Below are positions 1 to 6,881 of a DNA stretch of 32,462 nucleotides, piece after piece; positions within the stretch are counted from its first letter, which is position 1; every line of letters starts with the position of its first letter. The translations under genes and the position numbers were made by a program. Under the pieces are notes generated by a model. The model did not search any database and was not told where the DNA came from. It saw only the letters and a list, made by a program, of their open reading frames with translations. The DNA comes from a virus: the IMG/VR virus record IMGVR_UViG_3300014501_000052, positions 1 to 32,462 of that record; one strand, 5' to 3'.

Positions 1-273
1 CACCTGGTAATCGCCGGTCGTGTCGCCGCCGTCGTAACCGGTGCCGTCATTGCCGGTGTCTTGCCCATCGTTGCTGGTAGGGGCCTGGGGGTTGACGGTC
101 TCGATCGTGCCCGAGTTGTCGCCGCCGTCGTAGCCGGTGCCGTCCGAACCGTCGTCTGAACCGTCATTGCCAGTGTCCGGCGGCGTGTTGTCGCCGCCGT
201 CGTCATCGTCGGCAGTGTTCGACTGGGCTGGGTCGAACACGAACTGGATGATGTTGAATCGCTGGTCGGGCAT
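1..273 (-). CDS. Acidic Asp/Gly-rich protein, 3' end outside window
   Basis: Leftward reading frame open from an ATG at 273 to the window edge with no stop, giving the first 91 residues. The N-terminus (MPDQRFNIIQFVFDP) is ordinary. From about residue 20 it becomes low-complexity and very acidic, with two copies of a unit containing DGTGYDGGD, each preceded by a TGNDG-type stretch. It follows the post-tape-measure tail gene after a short repeat-filled spacer, so it is probably part of the tail or baseplate block. The Asp/Gly repeats could bind calcium or act as a flexible linker, but I recognise no family. The gene itself is well supported by frame and position; its function is unknown. Confidence 0.6.
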   Translation of the reverse strand, partial: MPDQRFNIIQFVFDPAQSNTADDDDGGDNTPPDTGNDGSDDGSDGTGYDGGDNSGTIETVNPQAPTSNDGQDTGNDGTGYDGGDTTGDYQV

Positions 274-313
274 AGGCTTCTCACGTCTTCACGTTTCAGA
301 GTTTCACGTTTCA
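274..313 (-). repeat. TGA-containing 7/8-base tandem repeat in spacer
   Basis: Read on the coding strand, this spacer is units of 7-8 bases that each begin with TGA (TGAAACG, TGAAACTC, TGAAACG, TGAAGACG). The first TGA is the stop codon of the upstream gene. The 20-base core TGAAACGTGAAGACGTGAGA recurs exactly near 10515-10534. Confidence 0.7.
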
Positions 314-1690
314 GTCCTGGGTGTTCTGGAACGTCGGTTGCGTCGGCCTGGCCAACTTCGTGAGCGTCAACTGCGTGGAGTCATCGACCCACATGACGTA
401 GCTCCACGTCGTCTGCTTCTCCACGCTGTTGATGTCCTGGAAGTTTATGTCCGGCTCTTCGGCGAGCTGGCTTGGGTATAGCGGCGGCGGCGGCATGAAC
501 CATTTGCCGGCGCCGGTGGCACTGCCCGTCTGGTAGAGCTTGCGGAAGACGGCCGGAACCTTCACCAGGACCGGCGTGATGCCGGGATAGCTGTGTTGCT
601 CCCAAACGTCCTGGTCGTCGGTCCGGCGGAAGGTGGCTGACCAATTCAATAACGGGTTGCCGTTGCCGCCCTCCAATGATTCAAACGTCGCTTTCACCCG
701 CACGTGCCGGTTGAGGCTCACCGACGTTTGCTCTCGCAGGATCGTCCCGGTGTTCGTCGCGACGCTGCCGTTGGCGGCGGCGGCGTTGATCTGCTGCTGC
801 ACCAACTGGCGGAGCTGCGTGATCACCTGCTGGGGATCGCCGACGACGACCAGGTCGAAGGTGAAGATGCGCGTCAATCGCATTTGCTCATCCCGGTTGA
901 CCGTGTCCTCTTCACCCTCGCCATCGACGACCGTCGCGCCTCCGCCAGCTCCCGGCAGCGGCGCGGCGAGCTGCGTGGCCACCAGGTTAAAGTTGGCCTG
1001 GTCCTGCGTCGCGGCCATCTCGAAGCGCTGGGTGACGATCCAGTTGGGGTAGGCGTACTGGCCGGTGAAGATGCCCAGCAACTGCTGGTACTGTTCGCCA
1101 ACCGGTCCCTCTCCCGCCGAGCCGCCGAACAACTCGCCCGACCAGGTCACAACCTTCAGGTTGTCCGGGCCCGTGTCGGTGGCCAGACGCGGGATGCCGT
1201 CGGCGCTGGCCGTGTCGGCGGAGACCGTGAACCTGAACCGCCGAACAAGAGTCGCCTCGTCTTTGCCGCCCAGCAGCTCGAACGAAATGTGCGGGCCGCC
1301 CAGGATGCACTCGGCGGCCGGTATGGTGAGCAGCTCCTGGCCGCCCAGGCCCCACACCGAAAAGTCGATGCCGGCCTGGGTGAATGAGCCGGCGGCGATC
1401 GACAACGCGGCCGCCAGGCTGCCTGGGTCGTCCGCCTCCACCCACCCCTCGCCCTGGCCGGTGATCTTGGCCCCGATCGTCGCGCCAAAACGGATGATCG
1501 GCTCTTGACGGTAGCTGAAGTCGTCGAGCTGGAAGGCTTCGCCCCCGACGCTGCACGCATTCAATCCACTGAACGCGGCGGCGGGAACGCCCTCGGCGGC
1601 CGGGGAAAGCAGGGCGGGCACGCCAGGCGTCGCCTGGCCGGGCTGCGTGACGCGGGAGGGCTGGGTGATGGAAGTGGCTTGGACGCTCAC
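311..1690 (-). CDS. Tail protein downstream of tape measure
   Basis: A 459-residue protein that starts with GTG at 1690, overlapping the TGA of the tape-measure gene by 4 bases (GTGA), which implies translational coupling. The sequence is soluble, beta-rich looking, without signal peptide or membrane segment. The position immediately after the tape measure is where distal-tail or baseplate-hub proteins are encoded in siphophages and Mu-like phages. I do not recognise a specific domain, so the tail role is inferred from context. The N-terminal 25 residues are rich in Gln, Pro and Thr. The stop codon is also the first unit of a tandem heptad repeat. Confidence 0.55.
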   Translation of the reverse strand: MSVQATSITQPSRVTQPGQATPGVPALLSPAAEGVPAAAFSGLNACSVGGEAFQLDDFSYRQEPIIRFGATIGAKITGQGEGWVEADDPGSLAAALSIAAGSFTQAGIDFSVWGLGGQELLTIPAAECILGGPHISFELLGGKDEATLVRRFRFTVSADTASADGIPRLATDTGPDNLKVVTWSGELFGGSAGEGPVGEQYQQLLGIFTGQYAYPNWIVTQRFEMAATQDQANFNLVATQLAAPLPGAGGGATVVDGEGEEDTVNRDEQMRLTRIFTFDLVVVGDPQQVITQLRQLVQQQINAAAANGSVATNTGTILREQTSVSLNRHVRVKATFESLEGGNGNPLLNWSATFRRTDDQDVWEQHSYPGITPVLVKVPAVFRKLYQTGSATGAGKWFMPPPPLYPSQLAEEPDINFQDINSVEKQTTWSYVMWVDDSTQLTLTKLARPTQPTFQNTQD

Positions 1691-3555
1691 AGTGCACCCC
1701 CTACTGCCCCGGCATCAGCCGCCCGGTTGAGTTGCTCTTTCTGCCGCCTCGCCGCTTCCTGGATGGCCGGGCGCAGCTTGTCAGCGATCTGGCTGCTGGC
1801 CTTGTGCACGTCGATCGAATCAACCTTGGCGTTGACGGTCACATTGCTTTGAACTGGCTGCTGCCTGGGGTGGCTGGCCGCGATCTGGTTGGCGACGTGG
1901 CTCATGTCGGCCAGCACGCCGGTGTTGGCCAGCGACACGCCGCCGCTGGCCTGCAACCCCACCGCAACGCCGGACGGCGCCGGCGGGGGCGTCGCGGCCC
2001 TGACGGCCGTCGCCGCCGAGGGGCCGGGATAGACCGCATTGAAGGCGTGAGCAGCCTGGTTCATCAGGTGAAGCACGCTGGTGACCTTGTCGAAGATCCA
2101 GCCCAGCACCTGGGCGAGGAATTTCAACTCGGCAATCCATTCGGCGATGACCGGCTTGGCGAGCTTGCCGAATGTTTGGAGCGCCGGCGTGATGTAGTGG
2201 CCGATCAGGACATAGCCTTCCTTGAGGTAGTCAAGGAACTCGCTCAGTAACGGCCCCAGGCTCTTTACCGCCGGCTGCACAGCGACGAACGCCTGCTTCA
2301 GCGCATCGCCGATGGCGGGCACGGCTTCTGTGAGAACCCAGTGACTGACCTGCTGGCCGATGCCGAGCAGCTCCACAAAGATGTCCCGCGCCTGGAGGGC
2401 ATAGGGCTTGATCCGAGCGAAGGCGGCGGGGAGCTGCTTGCCGACTGCGTCGCTGGCCGCCCCTTTCACCCAGGCGATCAGCGGCTGCCAGTCGGCCCAT
2501 ACGGAGCGGGCATAGCCGGCCCACGCGGTCAGCACGGGCTGCAAGAACGCCACGGCCCTGGCGAAGCCGCCCTGGATGGCGGGGATGGCCGTGGAGCGGA
2601 TGTACTCGATGCCCACCTGGATGGCCTCCCACGCGACGTGCAAGCCGCGGGAGGCGTAGCCGGCGGCCGACGACACCGCGGCGGCCACGCCGCCGCTGTG
2701 GCTCTGGATCCAGTCGAAGGCATAGCCGATCCCCGTTCGAACGCCCTTCGACACCCTGTCCATGATCGATTCAAAATCCTGAGCATGGGCGGCGGCGAAG
2801 CGGAGGAAGGGCGTGGCCACCGCCCGCTTGATGCCGGTCCACGAAGCGTCCCAGACGTGCTCCATCTGGACGACCTTGTCGGAGATCCCGATCAGGTCCG
2901 ACGCCATGCCGCCGCTGGCGGCACGGATGCGAGCCGACGCCTCATCCACGCCGGCGGAGCCGTGCTTCAGGATGGGGAGCATCTCCAGGCCGCCGCGGGA
3001 GAGCAGGTCCATGGCAGCCTGGGCCTGCTTGGCGGGGCTGTCGAGTCCTGAAATCGCGTCGGCCACTTCCCTGAACAGGCCCTCGGTATCCTTCACGTGG
3101 CCGGTGGCGTCATAGACGCTGATGCCCAGCTTGCCGAAAGACATCGCCGTCGCTTCGTTGCCCTCGGCGGCGTCGGCGGCGTTGCGGGAGAGGAAGGCCA
3201 TGGAATGGGCGACCTCCTCCATGGGCAGATTGACCTCTTTGGCGGCGGCCCCAACCTTGCCCAGGAAGCTGGCGGAGACGCCGGCCTTGTCGGCTTCGAC
3301 GCCCAGGCTGTGTGCCGATTCGGCCACTTCGAAGAACGCGTTCTTGACGTAGCTGAAACCGGTCTCGATAGCGTTGCCGACGCCGGCGGCGGCCGTCTTT
3401 GCCAGGCTCACCCAGCCGAGCAAGGGATTGGCCAGGAAGTTCGTCACTACGCTGGGGAAGACGTTGGCGATGGCCCCAGCCTGGACCATGCCCCTGGTGA
3501 ACGGGTCGATGTTCAACCCGAGGTCCCCGATCAATGATCCGGCGGTGAAGCTCAT
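1687..3555 (-). CDS. Tail tape measure protein
   Basis: A 622-residue protein beginning MSFTAGSLIGDLGLNIDPF. It has long Ala-rich amphipathic helices, hydrophobic stretches near residues 30-65 and 275-300, and a region (about 80-230) resembling the conserved N-terminal tape-measure domain, with phrases such as SFLGKVGAAAKEVNLPMEEVAHSMAFL. Tape measures set tail length and are ejected with the DNA. It lies directly after the frameshifted tail chaperone pair, the canonical position. The length is short for the family, so a short tail tube is expected. The start at 3555 is preceded by an AAGGAA ribosome-binding site. A helical C-terminus rich in Lys, Gln and Arg completes it. Confidence in the assignment is high from composition plus context. 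Confidence 0.85.
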   Translation of the reverse strand: MSFTAGSLIGDLGLNIDPFTRGMVQAGAIANVFPSVVTNFLANPLLGWVSLAKTAAAGVGNAIETGFSYVKNAFFEVAESAHSLGVEADKAGVSASFLGKVGAAAKEVNLPMEEVAHSMAFLSRNAADAAEGNEATAMSFGKLGISVYDATGHVKDTEGLFREVADAISGLDSPAKQAQAAMDLLSRGGLEMLPILKHGSAGVDEASARIRAASGGMASDLIGISDKVVQMEHVWDASWTGIKRAVATPFLRFAAAHAQDFESIMDRVSKGVRTGIGYAFDWIQSHSGGVAAAVSSAAGYASRGLHVAWEAIQVGIEYIRSTAIPAIQGGFARAVAFLQPVLTAWAGYARSVWADWQPLIAWVKGAASDAVGKQLPAAFARIKPYALQARDIFVELLGIGQQVSHWVLTEAVPAIGDALKQAFVAVQPAVKSLGPLLSEFLDYLKEGYVLIGHYITPALQTFGKLAKPVIAEWIAELKFLAQVLGWIFDKVTSVLHLMNQAAHAFNAVYPGPSAATAVRAATPPPAPSGVAVGLQASGGVSLANTGVLADMSHVANQIAASHPRQQPVQSNVTVNAKVDSIDVHKASSQIADKLRPAIQEAARRQKEQLNRAADAGAVGGAL

Positions 3556-3565
3556 TGCAGTTCCT

Positions 3566-4155
3566 TCAGGGACGCCCGGTCCTCAATGCTTGTCGGAGGC
3601 TGTCCATGCCCGCCGCGCCTTTGCCAAACTTCCAACGCTTGGTGCCGCCGGGGCCGTCCACTACGCTCGATCCTTCGTCGCCCGATCCGGTTGCTCGCAT
3701 GGCGTCCTCTATCTGTGCGGCTCTCAGGTTGATGATCCCAATCGTCACGTCGATAGGTAGGAGCCACGCCTCCGCCAGCGTCATCGACGGCACCACCTGA
3801 AGGAGGGCGATCACCAGCGTCTCTACGCCTACCGCCCCTGTCCCTGCATCGCCGTCTCGACTCGGTCGCGAACGTCGGCCAACTTTTTTTTGACGATCGA
3901 CTCGCCGTAGTAGTGGATGACTGCGGTGACCACCAGGGCAATCTTTTCAGAGTCCCAGTCGGCCACGTCGATGGGGGCCTCAAACAGACCGCCGATCACC
4001 GCGCGGGCCTCGTCATCGCTCATGGACGTGGCGCGTTGCAGCTTGGCGATGTCGATGGCGTTCAGCCGCCGGACTGCCAGGGTGTGGCCGTCCAGGGCGA
4101 GGGTCAGGTCCCAGGGTTTCACCTGGGCATAGATCTCGGAAAGGTCGATGGTCAT
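3566..4155 (-). CDS. Tail assembly chaperone GT, -1 frameshift product
   Basis: The frame that encodes the 82 codons ending at 3566 is open upstream, without a stop, through the C-terminal end of the preceding gene to an 8-A run at 3884-3891. A -1 slip at that run joins the first gene (start 4155) to this frame and gives a fusion of about 196 residues. The T part includes LVIALLQVVPSMTLAEAWLLP and ends GMDSLRQALRTGRP. Gene order is tail tube, this pair, tape measure, exactly as for lambda G/GT and its many analogues, where GT helps tape-measure folding and tail tube recruitment. The slip itself is inferred. The alternative is independent translation of the downstream frame from a GTG at 3814. 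Confidence 0.75.
3829..4155 (-). CDS. Tail assembly chaperone G
   Basis: A 108-residue protein starting MTIDLSEIYAQVKPWDL at 4155 and ending at the TAG at 3829-3831. It is mostly helical with an N-terminal beta-hairpin (residues 15-30), similar in size and layout to phage tail assembly chaperones. An in-frame extension upstream of 4155 is only the repeat-bearing spacer and is not used. The C-terminal codons include AAA AAA AAG, the slippery sequence for making GT. The gene sits between the tail tube and the tape measure. No sequence motif is diagnostic by itself; the identification rests on position, size and the overlapping open -1 frame. Confidence 0.7.
   Translation of the reverse strand: MTIDLSEIYAQVKPWDLTLALDGHTLAVRRLNAIDIAKLQRATSMSDDEARAVIGGLFEAPIDVADWDSEKIALVVTAVIHYYGESIVKKKLADVRDRVETAMQGQGR
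3884..3891 (-). promoter_or_regulatory. Slippery A8-G site for -1 ribosomal frameshift
   Basis: On the coding strand the G frame reads GTC AAA AAA AAG, which contains the classical A-AAA-AAG heptamer. After a -1 slip the frame reads GTT GGC CGA and continues with no stop to 3566. It lies about 55 bases before the G stop codon. Confidence 0.7.
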
Positions 4156-4173
4156 ATTCAAGTACTCCGCATG

Positions 4174-4194
4174 TGACAAATGACAAGTGACAAC
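4174..4194 (-). repeat. Three tandem heptamers (TGACAAN)
   Basis: On the + strand TGACAAA, TGACAAG, TGACAAC follow each other exactly, filling most of the spacer between the tail-tube stop and the chaperone start. The same family recurs at 6177-6204, on the opposite strand sense. Confidence 0.75.
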
Positions 4195-4195
4195 G

Positions 4196-4729
4196 CTAGT
4201 AAGGCGACCCGGACGGCGCCGGCCCGACGTAGCCGTAGCACAGCAGCGGGCTGCCTGGCGTGGTGAGCTGGGTGCGCAGCGGCCAGTAGAGCCAGTCGAT
4301 CTCCAGGTCCGTCTTCTCATCCTCTCCATTCCGCTTGGGGAATTTGATCATCGGGAACGCCATCAGCAGCGTGATGTCTTCGGCCGTCCCGCTCACGTCG
4401 ATGGGATGCACGGTCAACTGCTGGGCATAGCTGTACAGGTCCTTGTGCCAGGTGGCCGGGGTCAGCGAGATGGACCCAGTGCTGTACCAGGGCATCAGCC
4501 CCTGGTACTGCGTGATGTCGATCTCCCGGGCCACTGACTTCAGGGGGCCTTTCAGGGCGATGACCCACTGGCCAAGCTCCACGTCGCCGATGGAGCCGAC
4601 CTTGATCGGCTTGGTGACCATCTCCATGGCGCTGGGGTCCACTTCGTCCATGGAGCCGAGAAAGAGCGATCCCCAGGTGATGTCGTAAGTGCCGGGGCTG
4701 CGGACGCGAGCGATGTTGTAGGCGGTCAT
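4196..4729 (-). CDS. Major tail (tube) protein
   Basis: A 177-residue protein beginning MTAYNIARVRSPGTYDITWGSLFLGSMDEV. It is beta-rich, with the pattern of tail tube proteins: an N-terminal strand describing a target value (GTYDITWGSLFLG), later a segment around residue 70 resembling those that lead into the tube fold (VAREIDITQYQG), and no membrane segment. Its place just before the chaperone pair and tape measure, and after the tail terminator, is the standard one for the tail tube subunit. An AAGGAT ribosome-binding site precedes the ATG at 4729. The homology is inferred; a structural match would settle it. Confidence 0.7.
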   Translation of the reverse strand: MTAYNIARVRSPGTYDITWGSLFLGSMDEVDPSAMEMVTKPIKVGSIGDVELGQWVIALKGPLKSVAREIDITQYQGLMPWYSTGSISLTPATWHKDLYSYAQQLTVHPIDVSGTAEDITLLMAFPMIKFPKRNGEDEKTDLEIDWLYWPLRTQLTTPGSPLLCYGYVGPAPSGSPY

Positions 4730-4751
4730 TGAGGTCTATCCTTAATGCGGG

Positions 4752-5225
4752 TTAAGCAAAGAACCCATTGTTCATGAACTGTGCGTCGAAATTGATGCGG
4801 ACCTCCGGGCGGCCCTTCTCATCCCGGCTGACTATCCCGGGCGGCCGGATGTTGAGGAAGCCCAGCACGCGCCACTGCGGAGCGGTCCCGAACAGGACGT
4901 TGCGGGCCGGGCGGCCGTTGCCGTCCAGCAGCACCTGGTACAGCGACTGCGCCAGGTTGAGGGTGGCGTTGTCTCCGTAGCCGACGCACTTGATCTGGAT
5001 CGACGTGGTCTCCAGCCCGATCTGCTGGACCGACCCGCCGTACGCCTGAATGACGGCATAGGGCTGGGGGCGGTTGCTGGAGTCCTTGGGCACATACGTC
5101 TCGTCGGCCATGCCGATCCACAGCGTCCGAGGCGTGGCGGCATAGACCAGCGGCGGCGACGCCTCGGCGGCCATCCAGGTCGCCACAGCATTCAAGAAGG
5201 CGAAGATGGGGTCGGGCTGTGCCAT
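4752..5225 (-). CDS. Tail terminator / tail completion protein
   Basis: A 157-residue protein, MAQPDPIFAFLNAVATWMAAE at its start. Short helical N-terminus followed by a mixed alpha/beta body including SIQIKCVGYGDNATLNLAQSLYQVLL, where a strand is followed by a helix that pairs residues in the manner of tail terminator proteins (lambda gpU-like fold). It lies between the HK97 gp10-like gene and the tail tube, which is the usual terminator slot. The ribosome-binding site before 5225 is poor and lies in a repeat-bearing spacer, so translation may depend on coupling. The family call is by context and general pattern. Confidence 0.6.
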   Translation of the reverse strand: MAQPDPIFAFLNAVATWMAAEASPPLVYAATPRTLWIGMADETYVPKDSSNRPQPYAVIQAYGGSVQQIGLETTSIQIKCVGYGDNATLNLAQSLYQVLLDGNGRPARNVLFGTAPQWRVLGFLNIRPPGIVSRDEKGRPEVRINFDAQFMNNGFFA

Positions 5226-5232
5226 AGTCGAT

Positions 5233-5261
5233 CGAGCGCGTCGCTACGCGACGGCGGTTAA
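5233..5261 (-). repeat. Dispersed intergenic repeat, copy 1
   Basis: A 29-base segment, GCGCGTCGCTACGCGAC followed by GGCGGTTAAACG, in the spacer after the HK97 gp10-like gene. It contains a short hairpin (GTCGC/GCGAC). A near-identical copy is at 5676-5702, one gene upstream. Confidence 0.75.
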
Positions 5262-5273
5262 ACGGAGCGGCCC

Positions 5274-5663
5274 TTAAGGGGCCAGTTGTTTTATCCGTTG
5301 TTCGATGTACGGGACCATCTTGGGCTGGTTGGCCCGGATGGCGTTCTCGAGAAACTTGGCTTCGCCCTGGTCGTGATGGAAGTCAATCCGCTCGTGCTGG
5401 ACCTCGGCGTACACCGTGTTGAAGCCTAGCTCCTTCTTGATCTTCCCGTTCGACACTTCAGCCGGCCGGGTGAAGGCCGACGCCTTCAGCGTGCCCGGCG
5501 CCGGGTCGTTGGGGCTATACAAGCCGCCGCCCACCGGGGCGAGCTGCTGGGCGTCGCCCAGGACGTGCTCGCCGAATTCATCTAACGCCTGGCGGGCGGC
5601 GGCGATCTGGCGATCGCCGGCGATCGACAGGGACTGCATGAATTTCTTGAGATCTGCCGGCAT
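5274..5663 (-). CDS. HK97 gp10-like head-tail/tail component
   Basis: A 129-residue protein, MPADLKKFMQSLSIAGDRQIAAARQALDEF at the start. The N-terminal helix, the central stretch AFTRPAEVSNGKIKKELGFNTVYAEVQHERIDFHH and the C-terminal KFLENAIRANQPKMV closely follow the HK97 gp10 family pattern (a 'Y-A-x-x-x-H-E' strand, then 'q-x-K-F-L-e-x-A' helix). These proteins act at the head-tail junction or tail completion. Start at 5663 has a strong GGAGAAGG ribosome-binding site. It is followed by the tail terminator gene as in HK97-type clusters. Confident at family level. Confidence 0.75.
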   Translation of the reverse strand: MPADLKKFMQSLSIAGDRQIAAARQALDEFGEHVLGDAQQLAPVGGGLYSPNDPAPGTLKASAFTRPAEVSNGKIKKELGFNTVYAEVQHERIDFHHDQGEAKFLENAIRANQPKMVPYIEQRIKQLAP

Positions 5664-5675
5664 CCTTCTCCTAAG

Positions 5676-5702
5676 CGCGTCGCTGCGCGACTGCGGTTAA
5701 AC
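5676..5702 (-). repeat. Dispersed intergenic repeat, copy 2
   Basis: Matches 5233-5261 except at two positions (GCGCGTCGCTGCGCGAC then TGCGGTTAAACG). The TAA stop codon of the small gene at 5697-5837 lies inside this copy, as part of GTTTAACCGC on the coding strand. Confidence 0.75.
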
Positions 5703-5837
5703 GCCTCGGGTCTTTAGGGCCCTGCGCCGCGGGCGAGGCGGCGCAGGCTCGGGTGGACCGTACCGATCGCTCCTGTCTGCGTAGCCTCCCGCCTCGCCGC
5801 GCCTGATCGGCACTGTCGCGGGCGGGAATTCCGTCAT
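5697..5837 (-). CDS. Small Pro/Arg-rich protein of unknown function
   Basis: A 46-residue reading frame starting MTEFPPATVPIRRGEAGGY, 2 bases after the TGA of the upstream connector gene and ending inside a dispersed repeat. The sequence is basic and rich in Pro, Arg and Gly, ending ALKTRGV. It has no hydrophobic segment. It fills what would otherwise be a gap of about 170 bases between two connector genes with tight junctions on both sides, which is the main argument for it being real. The ribosome-binding site is weak. A function cannot be proposed. Confidence 0.45.
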   Translation of the reverse strand: MTEFPPATVPIRRGEAGGYADRSDRYGPPEPAPPRPRRRALKTRGV

Positions 5838-5839
5838 CG

Positions 5840-6169
5840 TCAAAGCTTCAAGAACACTTCCCAGTGGGCGATGCCGCCCTGGCGGTCGATCACGTATTCG
5901 ATCCGGTACGTCTGCATCTGCCCCCCATCGGTCGCACAGACGGCCTGGCCGCCTTGCTGGGGCACGTTCCCGCCCAGCGAGGCCTTCGGGACATAGCAGA
6001 CGCCCTTCGCGTCCTGGATGGCTTCTCCGACCGCGTAGCGTTGCGTGCCAGTGACATTGCTGAGCTGGCACCGGGCGTTCACCGTCACCGGCGTGCCGAA
6101 CGACGTGGCGCCGTCAGGGCCTGGCGGGGCCGGCGGTGCGAGCGTCGATAATTGGCCGTTGGTGATCAT
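5840..6169 (-). CDS. Putative head-tail joining protein
   Basis: A 109-residue beta-rich protein, MITNGQLSTLAPPAPPGPDGATSFGTPVTVNARCQLSN at its start. The later part (AVGEAIQDAKGVCYVPKASLGGN then MQTYRIEYVIDRQGGIAHWEVFLKL) has the layout of small SH3/OB-like stopper proteins: a sentence-like 'x-G-x-x-x-x-A-x-g-v-x-Y-V-P' strand and a C-terminal 'Y-x-I-x-x-V-x-D-x-x-G-x-x-x-H-W-E' strand pair. It lies in the connector cluster between a gp6-like gene and the HK97 gp10-like gene. The start codon follows a tandem heptad repeat. Role inferred from size, fold impression and position. Confidence 0.55.
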   Translation of the reverse strand: MITNGQLSTLAPPAPPGPDGATSFGTPVTVNARCQLSNVTGTQRYAVGEAIQDAKGVCYVPKASLGGNVPQQGGQAVCATDGGQMQTYRIEYVIDRQGGIAHWEVFLKL

Positions 6170-6176
6170 TGCTGTC

Positions 6177-6204
6177 GGTCACTGGTCATTTGTCACTGGT
6201 CATT
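6177..6204 (-). repeat. Four tandem heptamers (TGACCAG/TGACAAA)
   Basis: On the coding strand the units alternate as TGACCAG, TGACAAA, TGACCAG, TGACC, with TGA every 7 bases and therefore in successive reading frames. It lies just upstream of the start at 6169 and overlaps the 3' end of a possible small gene. Same family as 4174-4194. Confidence 0.75.
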
Positions 6205-6273
6205 TGCGTTGCCGCTCAGGATCAGCAGCGCGGATATTGCCGCCGCCGTCGCCACCATGGCGAGGAAGGTCAT
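6193..6273 (-). CDS. Possible 26-residue membrane peptide
   Basis: A very short frame whose ATG overlaps the TGA of the preceding gene (ATGA), starting MTFLAMVATAAAISALLILSG and ending at a TGA inside the heptad array. The peptide is one continuous hydrophobic helix of about 20 residues followed by NANDQ. Classic 4-base overlap and a clean membrane helix support expression, but the length is minimal and the stop falls within repeat DNA, so it may be fortuitous. If real it could be a small membrane or holin-like peptide. Confidence 0.35.
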   Translation of the reverse strand: MTFLAMVATAAAISALLILSGNANDQ

Positions 6274-6881
6274 AGGATGCGGCCGCCTTTCAACCGGTAC
6301 ATGCGGATCATCTGGAATCCCAAACGACACAGCACTTGCGGTCCTCTCTCGACAAGCTGGCGGTACGCCTCGGCGGCCGCTCCGGTGCTCTGGCTGGCCA
6401 ACCCGTCATAGATGGCGTCGATGCGGTCCTTGCGGACGCCGGACAGGATCGAATCGGCCTGGTACATGACGGCATGCTTCACGCGCCAGGGGATCAGCGG
6501 GACCAGGTTGGTTGCGTCCCAATCCCACACCACGTCGGTCCCATAGGGTGCGACATTGAGCGACAGGTTCTCATTGAGCACGGCATCGCCCCGGCCTCTC
6601 GGGCGGGACTCGTAGGCGACGCGGGGGAACTCCAGGAGCTGGGGGGCCATGCCCTGGTAGACCGTGTTGTTGGGGTTGTTGGGGTTGAAGCGGCGACCCT
6701 GGTACGGCCCGGCGGAATCGACGTCCAGGGAGGCGACCGCCAGGGCGGCCGACTGCTGGCCGCCGTTGGCGGCCAGGAAGGCCGGGATGAGGTTGGCCGG
6801 GACGTTGGCCACGATCGCCACCGCGCTGCCCAGGTCCAGGTAGGTGGGGATGCCGTCGATGGTGAGGGCCTGCACGCTCAT
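6270..6881 (-). CDS. Putative head-tail connector (adaptor) protein
   Basis: A 203-residue protein, MSVQALTIDGIPTYLDLGSAVAIVANVPANLIPAFLAANGG at its start. It is the first gene of the connector cluster: its start overlaps the TGA of the upstream gene by 4 bases, and three further connector-type genes follow. The C-terminal half is helical (SILSGVRKDRIDAIYDGLASQ, then AYRQLVERGPQVLCRLGFQMI), compatible with an adaptor that binds the portal. I do not recognise a defined family. The role is inferred from the neighbours only. Confidence 0.45.
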   Translation of the reverse strand: MSVQALTIDGIPTYLDLGSAVAIVANVPANLIPAFLAANGGQQSAALAVASLDVDSAGPYQGRRFNPNNPNNTVYQGMAPQLLEFPRVAYESRPRGRGDAVLNENLSLNVAPYGTDVVWDWDATNLVPLIPWRVKHAVMYQADSILSGVRKDRIDAIYDGLASQSTGAAAEAYRQLVERGPQVLCRLGFQMIRMYRLKGGRIL

